Part shown: piece by piece, positions 58,328 to 64,000 of the stretch
How positions within the stretch are numbered: the first letter of the stretch is position 1
Layout of the letters: the number at the start of each line of letters is the position of its first letter
The notes under the pieces: model-generated
What the model was told of the DNA's origin: nothing
What the model saw: the letters and a program-made list of their open reading frames with translations, nothing else
The model's database searches: none
Made by a program: the position numbers and the translations under genes
Assembly: GCF_029227915.1 (NCBI RefSeq)
Contig: NC_079880.1
Coordinates: forward strand, 23,312,501-23,376,500
Direction: 5' to 3'
Origin: Hydractinia symbiolongicarpus
Lineage: Eukaryota > Cnidaria > Hydrozoa > Anthoathecata > Hydractiniidae
Length of the DNA: 64,000 nt

Positions 58328-61300
58328 TTATACACATGTAAAACTTTTCGATGATCCTTTTCCCAATGAAGCATTGATAACATCACACAAACTCTCATAA
58401 CATTCAAAGCTCGAAGGTAACACAAGTTTGTACATGCACGTATGCGCGAATACTCCATCAGAGGGCTGCTCCGATACCGTCAGTGCTCTTGACAATTTCA
58501 TTTTCGATCCTGTGGAAAAAGCTAATAAATCTTTCAACGTATTCGGAGTTGCATCTGCTAGATAGCGTCGCAAGTACACAGCTACTTCCGAATTTTCATT
58601 TTTGAAACGGAGGTAGTTTAATATTTATGTAGGCGTTGTAATCTCCGTTCCAACAAACAAATGACAAAACAAATCTTCACACTTTGAAACCATCTCTAGA
58701 ACATTCAAAGTTTTCAAACCAGATCGAATTTGGTCTAGAACGAGCGTTCTTTTCCCAATTACATCATGGAATAGAATATTCTGTATGATGCTTTCCTTTG
58801 TTTTAATCTATGGAAAAAACATTTACCTTAAGAAGGAAAGAAATTGTTTGCGGAAGAAATATGTGCGGAAGAAATTTTTGAGGATTAGGGCCAAACCGCA
58901 AAACTTTCTTAAGATGGCAATTTCACATTTTCAGACCAACTATTCTCTAAATTTGGCAAGTACTTTTATTAATTATTGTGATGAGATTGGAAAACTCAAA
59001 TTTATTATTTTATCAGGAGATACAGATACAGATACATACATCAAGTATTTCGGTTGTTCCAGTTTCATTTAATAATTCCATAAAGCCATCATCGGATGTA
59101 ATATCACTGAAATTTCCATCATTGATTTGGTTCAGCTTGAAAGAAAAAATATATCATCATGCATTTGGGAAACACCAAACTGCTCATATCACTGACAAAA
59201 TTCTGAAAACAATACAGTAGATTCAAATTCAGTAAGTAAGATTCTGATATTCATAAACACGTTCATTTTTTGTATATGTAAAAACAATAATAGTACAAAC
59301 AAACAGTCTTACTAAATCTATATAATGCCTTGTTCGGGTAGTCGCATCCTCCACTGATATCAATGGTATGGTTGAGTTTAAATCTCCACTACATATGTAT
59401 TTGTACACAGTAGGTGAGAAAAATGCCGGACCGATCCCAGTTAAAACAATAGAATGGGATATTATCTTTCCAACCAAGTTCATGATACCAGAAATGGTTA
59501 TTGCAGCATTCTGAATTGGCATTTTTCGACCAGTCGGACCTTCAAATAATGCTGGTATACCACTTCCACCAATTAAAAGTTGATTGAAAACGTCAGTGAA
59601 AAACTGCCTAGATACACCACCAGTATCTACTGCTGGTTGCAATTTGTAGCGGATTCTCAGTTGTACTGATGCATCAAATTCAGAATCCTTATAATATGCA
59701 AAGGTATCACCCAAAATGTCCTCGGGCTCAACTTTAAATGTTTTAAATTCAGACGTCAAACTTTTTTTTAAAGTTTCCAATGCTTCTTGTAATGATGTTG
59801 GAACTTTCAATTCTGCTGCTTGCTGGTCGAGCAGGGATCTTCGACCAGATTCTGGAGCTCATGTACACGGTTGGTCACAGTGGAAGTGGACGAAGAAGGA
59901 ACTTGATTGTCAGTATGAGTATCACTAGTACCAGAAGAGGCATTCAAGCTATTACCAAAGCTGAAAATGAAAGAAATCATGTGATATGCCTGCTGCAATC
60001 TGGGCATTTTTTTCCGTAAAAAAATGTTAATAAAAGATGTATTGTACTCTTAGGTTCCAAATAAACCTAAGTGTACATACATACCAACTGTTCATGAAAA
60101 TATCATCTCCAGGCTCAAGATCAGACAACGATTCAACATCTGATATTCCTTGCTAAAAAAAATGCAAATGATTTGTACAGCTCTGATGACAAGAGTCACT
60201 CTTTCTGAGAGATTGACAAAGATCGCTTTAGCTTCAAACTGGCAGCCATTTCTAGTTATAATCATTAAATGGATCCCAAAGTATTTTTACAAGTTGAATT
60301 CATCTGATTAAAAAGAAAAACTTGATTAACATTAAGCAAATATTTTCCTGTAAAAGTTGATTAAACCATTTTGAAATTTTAAATTCCTGGCTTGGCCGCC
60401 ATTACAACCTTCTTCTCCCCTAAAATACCTTTATAGAAGCAACTGATATACCTGTTGTTGTTCCAGCATATCTGTTATCAAGGGTTGTTTCCTTACACTT
60501 TCAAATGGTATTTCACAACTGGGTCTTAGCCATATGATCTTTTGAGAAAATAATCTGTTTCCTTACACTTTCAAATGGTATTTCACAACTGGGTCTTAGC
60601 CATATGATCTTTTGAGAAAATAATCTGGAAATTCTGGCTCCATCAAGCATTTGCCCCTCATTGAGGCATGGTAATTGCAGAGAATTACCCACTGCCAATA
60701 ATATTGTGACACTAAAATAAAAAATAGCACATTCAATAGCACCCTGCCTGCCTGGTCTTTAGCATGTTTCTTCCAAAAAAAGACAAATATATAACTGGTG
60801 TGTGTACCTGATGCTCCAAAGTGTCAAACTGTCAGAAGAGCAAGAGAAAGAGGGCAAGAAGGTTTATTACAACTCCACAGGACATTTTTACAACAATTTG
60901 CAAAGCTCTATACTTACTTTGGATCGTCTAACAGGTCAAGTTTAGCCTTGAATGAGGATTTCAAAAATTCATGAACTTCACGTTCATCCCAACTTTTATC
61001 AAGCTCCAATTCACTACGAATAAAACCTTGCTCCATAAGTAATGCTTTTCTCTCACCTCGAATAATTTTCGTCTCGTTATTATCGGGTAGTAATACCACT
61101 TCTTTTGTGATAAATTTTGCACTATTGCGACTCCTACCACCACTACCAGCTGCTGATGACTTTTTCTGATATTTTTTAGTGTTCTTCTTTGTTGACTTAG
61201 GGTAAAATGTATGCCCCCTTCGAAATCTTGATGGTGAATTTACATTTCTCAGATTATGAGTGCTGAGACTACCCATGACCAACAGCCCCTGGTGTCGTTG

Positions 61301-61550
61301 TGACAGAGGTAGTGGTGGTGTTCTCCTCAACAGCATGATGATGATGATGGTATGTTTTCCTGTCACTGCTTGCAGCTCTTCTCCTGTACAGACTGGACAG
61401 TTCCTCTTGAGGCGTATTATACGATATTCTTGTTGTTCGTTGTGGCATAGGAGAGGCTGAAAGTCTTGAAACACTTTCCCTGAAAGAAGGGTGTGCTAAA
61501 ATTTGCTCCACAAGCGGATCAAGTTCCACGCGTCGTACCTCCTCCGCCAT
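58328..61550 (-). pseudogene. HECT-type E3 ubiquitin ligase gene carried by the IS3EU element
   Basis: Five phase-compatible exons on the minus strand: 60918-61550, 60452-60711, 60085-60152, 59313-59960 and 58328-58807, all GT-AG. The start is ATG 61550 (MAEEVRRVELDPLVEQ). The N-lobe of HECT is on exon 4 (LQPAVDTGGVSRQFFTDVF, LFEGPTG). The C-lobe on exon 5 has DLLAFSTGSKMKL and the catalytic Cys in FAHTCMYKLVLPSS (codon 58436-58438). HECT ligases take ubiquitin on this cysteine and pass it to substrates. Disruptions are a one-base shift in exon 1 (near 61270), a 70-bp tandem duplication in exon 2, a one-base shift in exon 4 (near 59820) and TAA at 58625-58627. It resembles the G2E3-like HECT genes expanded in fish and cnidarians. 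Confidence 0.75.
60487..60627. repeat. 70-bp perfect tandem duplication in HECT exon 2
   Basis: The segment from GTTTCCTTACACTTTC to GAGAAAATAATCT is present twice with a period of 70. Because 70 is not a multiple of three, the frame is lost after IPFESVRKQ; with one copy the exon reads through to a good donor (CAG/GTATAT at 60452). Confidence 0.9.
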
Positions 61551-61639
61551 CTTCTTTTTCTTCTAAGCACGTTTTTTCTTTGAGGTTTAATCTTTGAAGG
61601 GCTGTCCATGGTTATATAATTTTATTTTCGTGAGTGACA

Positions 61640-61890
61640 CTTTATATATAAAACTTTTTTTGAACTTATATATATGTGTTTTGCGATAAAATATATAATT
61701 TCGGGAATGTATATATATATATAATGTATATGTATGGGAATGTATATATATAATTTTGACTTTATATATTAGAATTTAACTCATAATTTTGACTTTATAT
61801 ATAAGAATTCGACTTTACATATAGATTTTGACTTTATTTATAACGATTTAATTTTATATATGGATTCTGACTTTATTTTGACTTTTGTCC
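61640..61890. repeat. Right subterminal AAAGTCAA repeat cluster
   Basis: Inverse-orientation copies of AAAGTCAA (read here as TTGACTTT) with TATATA spacers, mirroring 55856-56165. The HECT gene starts just inside this cluster. Confidence 0.7.
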
Positions 61891-62208
61891 ACTTTGGCAG
61901 GGCATACACAGGGGAGTAAATAAGTTGGATGAAAAGTAGTTTTAGCTTTCAGATTATTAGCTAAAATAATAAATTGGATAATTGTAGAAGTATATACTAT
62001 ATATATAGATGCAAAGAAAGGGAGAAAAACAAAATCAACAAAAATGCAGTCTGAAAGTTTACTCAGCACAAGGTTTGTCATTATGGAAATTTAAAAATGA
62101 CGGTTCACATGAATATACTAGACCAAAAGCGCGCCGTTAAATTCATAATGGTAGAGACAGTAAAAAAGTATCATAAATAAACAGATAATAAGTTAGGTTA
62201 ATACAAAT

Positions 62209-62556
62209 TCAGTTATAGAAATCAAAATCAGGAAACATTCCTACTAATTCATATACATTGTTTATTTTTGTCGGGCGATCATTTTCATTAATTTTCATTA
62301 AAATAGATCCTTTCCAGGAGCAGCATGCATGTATTTTAGCTTTTGTATACAGTTGACGACACATTCCAAGTAACATTAAGTCATATTGGCACAGGTTATC
62401 AGAAATAAAAATATCAGAACTATTCAGGTTAGGAGAAATTGACGTAAGATCAGTATCCTTTAACTTTTTTCTACGTTCCAGAGCAGTCTCGCAGAACTTC
62501 CGGTTTACAAATCGAATTATTGTTCGCTTTGGTTTGTTATGTTTGCGCTTCAGCAT
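62209..62556 (-). pseudogene. LINE ORF1 C-terminal part (host of the IS3EU insertion)
   Basis: 116 codons on the minus strand with RTIIRFVNRKFCETALERRK, ISDNLCQYDLMLLGMCRQ and KIHACCSWKGSILMKIN, the pattern of the ORF1 RNA-binding domain of APE LINEs (L1/CR1 transposase-22-like). It is in the same orientation as ORF2 at 52190-55576. Removing the 6-kb IS3EU element places them next to each other, so they are one LINE. Its N-terminal part is absent upstream. Confidence 0.65.
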
Positions 62557-62806
62557 GAAGAATATGTTAAAGCATAACTCACTTTAAAAAACCAATGAAC
62601 AAATGGAACAAGTAGTTTATAAACTATATTTTACTACATGTTATGCATTTTTTTGTTTAAGTACACAAAATATTTATATAAAATTTTGTTTTCCATTTAT
62701 ACCAATCATTTTACAGAACGTTTTGCAAGTGTATTGAGTAAAAAAATATCATATGCTACTTTAGATAAATTTCCCAAATTCTCCTCCTTCAAAATTACCA
62801 TTAATA

Positions 62807-63112
62807 CTAGCTACTTCTGGTCAAACATAATAATTTCCTTGAATATCCACAAGAAGAAATGAAAGAAAAATGAGCAAAACTTTCTGACAGTATTTGCAAT
62901 ACATCTTGTGGTCTATCAATGATCTGTACATCATTTATATACTTATACCTGAAAACTCCATTTTGGAATAATTCGATTGTAACAATTTCATCGCTCGGTT
63001 TGAATTTACCAAAAGCAACTTTGGAGTACATTAAGTTTTGGCATTCATACCCATTTTGTTTTAATTGATCAGCAAATGTTTCCGCCAAATTTTTTGCCAA
63101 CATGTGCAACAT
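62807..63112 (-). pseudogene. Alpha-kinase domain remnant
   Basis: AKNLAETFADQL, VTIELFQNGVFRYKYIND and ESFAHFSFISS follow the order of the alpha-kinase (eEF2K/TRPM-kinase-like) fold, where VTIE-x-F, F-x-KYIN and FAHF-S/T-F are conserved. The frame then leaves the expected DIQG box (SRKLLCL), so the sequence is shifted or truncated. It may belong with the exon at 63631-63933, which lies upstream on the same strand. Confidence 0.45.
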
Positions 63113-63269
63113 GTTTTGACTTGGGTGGTGCTTTTCATACTTTTTTTGATAAATTCAGTGGTACACTTTTTGGGATATTAAATGTCGGATTTATAATCTG
63201 ATAATTGGGAAAATACTTTTTGTTGACGAGATTGTTTTGCTTTGTTGACTTGTGTTATTTAAAAATTAT

Positions 63270-63438
63270 GAGATAACAAAACAGCAAGCTGTAGTGATTT
63301 GACTAGTCTAATGACTCTTATTTTAAGTGGTAGAGCTTAAGCCCTCCAAAGATCTCTATGCAAAGTAAGATCTCCCTTTTACAAAGATGGTCTGTAAAAC
63401 CAAGCTAATTGAAAAAGCAACCCTCTGGACAATACAAA
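63270..63438 (+). repeat. Dispersed repeat, direct copy of 1878-2046
   Basis: See 1878-2046; same orientation, about 10 percent divergent. Confidence 0.85.
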
Positions 63439-63570
63439 TAATGTGCATACAACAAAAAAAACTGTAAAAGGAATGACATCGCAACAACAAAAAACATATA
63501 TTGACATAAAACGTATATATATATACAAATAAACAAAAACTATAAAAAGGAGGCAAACAACTACCTATGC

Positions 63571-63640
63571 GCCAGGACTTGTAAACCTGGCTGTAGCTTT
63601 ACACGTCTTACGGGATCCCAACACTCAGCCTTACACAGGT
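63571..63640 (-). repeat. Repeat family R2, inverted fragment
   Basis: Its inverse contains GTGTAAGGCTGAGTGTTG and AAAGCTACAGCC followed by CAAGTCCTGGC, as at 50922-50990. Confidence 0.75.
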
Positions 63641-63933
63641 GATTGATGAACTAAAACTATTTTCCTTGATAAATCGATGTGAACTACTTTCAGGTTCGGA
63701 AGTTGAGAGAGCTTTGTGCATGATGGTCCCCTATCAGATGCAAGGATGTCACAAGTCATTTCAGGTGGCACCTTGTCTTTAAAAGGCTCATTACAGGCAT
63801 TTTCAATTGAACATATTGTCACTTCTTCCTCAAAAAATTCGACAAATTCCTGAGGCCCAGTTCGTTCATACTTCTTAGCTTTTCCTGTAGCCTCAGATTC
63901 CAGTGGCTGAACAATAATTTCTTTACAGTTCAA
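63631..63933 (-). CDS. Unrecognised coding exon near the window edge
   Basis: A 100-codon frame with EFVEFFEEEVTICSIENACN and MTCDILASDRGPSCTKLSQL, followed by NLKVVHIDL. It is open further toward 63990 with a Lys/Arg/Thr-rich start. Composition looks coding, and similar text occurs in cnidarian multicopy proteins as far as I recall, but I cannot name a domain. Its 3' end overlaps the R2 fragment. Possibly an upstream exon of the alpha-kinase remnant. Confidence 0.35.
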   Translation of the reverse strand: MNCKEIIVQPLESEATGKAKKYERTGPQEFVEFFEEEVTICSIENACNEPFKDKVPPEMTCDILASDRGPSCTKLSQLPNLKVVHIDLSRKIVLVHQSPV

Positions 63934-64000
63934 AATAGTTGCCCTTTTGGTCTGGCTTGTTCCTCCTCTTTTTCTTCATATCACTTTAAACCTTTTCCAC

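Larger units (their letters stand above)
55840..61906. mobile_element. IS3EU-type DNA transposon (6.07 kb) carrying integrase and HECT genes
   Basis: The terminal inverted repeats are TATCCCAAGCCAAAGTGGAC followed by AAAAGTCA at left, and the inverse of TATGCCCTGCCAAAGTGGAC plus AAAAGTCA at right (28 bp, four mismatches). A perfect 6-bp target duplication CACAGG flanks the element (55834-55839 and 61907-61912). The 5'-TAY...RTA-3' termini and 6-bp duplication agree with what I recall for the eukaryotic IS3EU superfamily. Each end carries about ten subterminal AAAGTCAA motifs. Two convergent genes fill the interior. The host sequence is the LINE at 52190-62560. Confidence 0.9.

Overview
This is an AT-rich animal genomic window with spliced genes (GT-AG introns), no bacterial-style operons and almost no single-copy genes. 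Most of it is built from transposable elements and multicopy families that I associate with cnidarians: RLE-type and APE-type LINEs, a Penelope remnant, Ty3/Gypsy and Copia-like LTR elements, PIF/Harbinger, Mutator-like, IS3EU and TTAA-target elements. A cnidarian, probably a hydrozoan, is my best guess; that is inference from recognised family resemblance and not a species call.

Layout. 1-10 kb: two broken pieces of a multicopy CXC-tail gene family, two MITEs (TA and TTAA targets), a LINE tail, a Penelope endonuclease fossil and two candidate host exons. 12-17 kb: a dispersed repeat (called R1 here) interrupted by a TTAA-target element carrying a P2X7-tail-like gene, then a Mutator-like transposase fossil. 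17.9-23.4 kb: a Gypsy pol relic split by a complete Harbinger element and followed by a Copia-like element that has lost its RT. 24-32.3 kb: an RLE-type LINE on the minus strand, split by a nearly complete APE-type LINE (27.3-31.4 kb). 34.0-35.5 kb: a second RLE-type LINE fragment on the plus strand. Both RLE LINE copies continue from the endonuclease domain into a ubiquitin-specific protease (USP) domain. 38.0-41.8 kb: a pseudokinase-like gene whose 3' part is an array of 45-60 bp mini-exons. 43.65-48.95 kb: a well preserved Ty3/Gypsy element with 108-bp LTRs inserted in a LINE tail. 50.2-52.0 kb: a broken integrase-core gene. 52.2-55.8 and 61.9-62.6 kb: one LINE split by a 6-kb IS3EU-type DNA transposon (55840-61906), which has a 6-bp target duplication and carries two convergent genes, a DDE integrase and a HECT ubiquitin ligase. 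62.8-64 kb: an alpha-kinase remnant and an unrecognised coding exon.

How the parts relate. Nothing here forms a metabolic pathway; the logic is nested transposition. The two most interesting systems are mobile elements that carry ubiquitin-pathway enzymes: a LINE whose polyprotein ends in a deubiquitinase, seen in two diverged copies, and a DNA transposon carrying a HECT E3 ligase beside its transposase. Nearly every element copy has stops or frameshifts. The IS3EU transposase, the Gypsy gag-pol frame (one suspected leaky UGA plus two UAA stops) and the pseudokinase gene are the best preserved.
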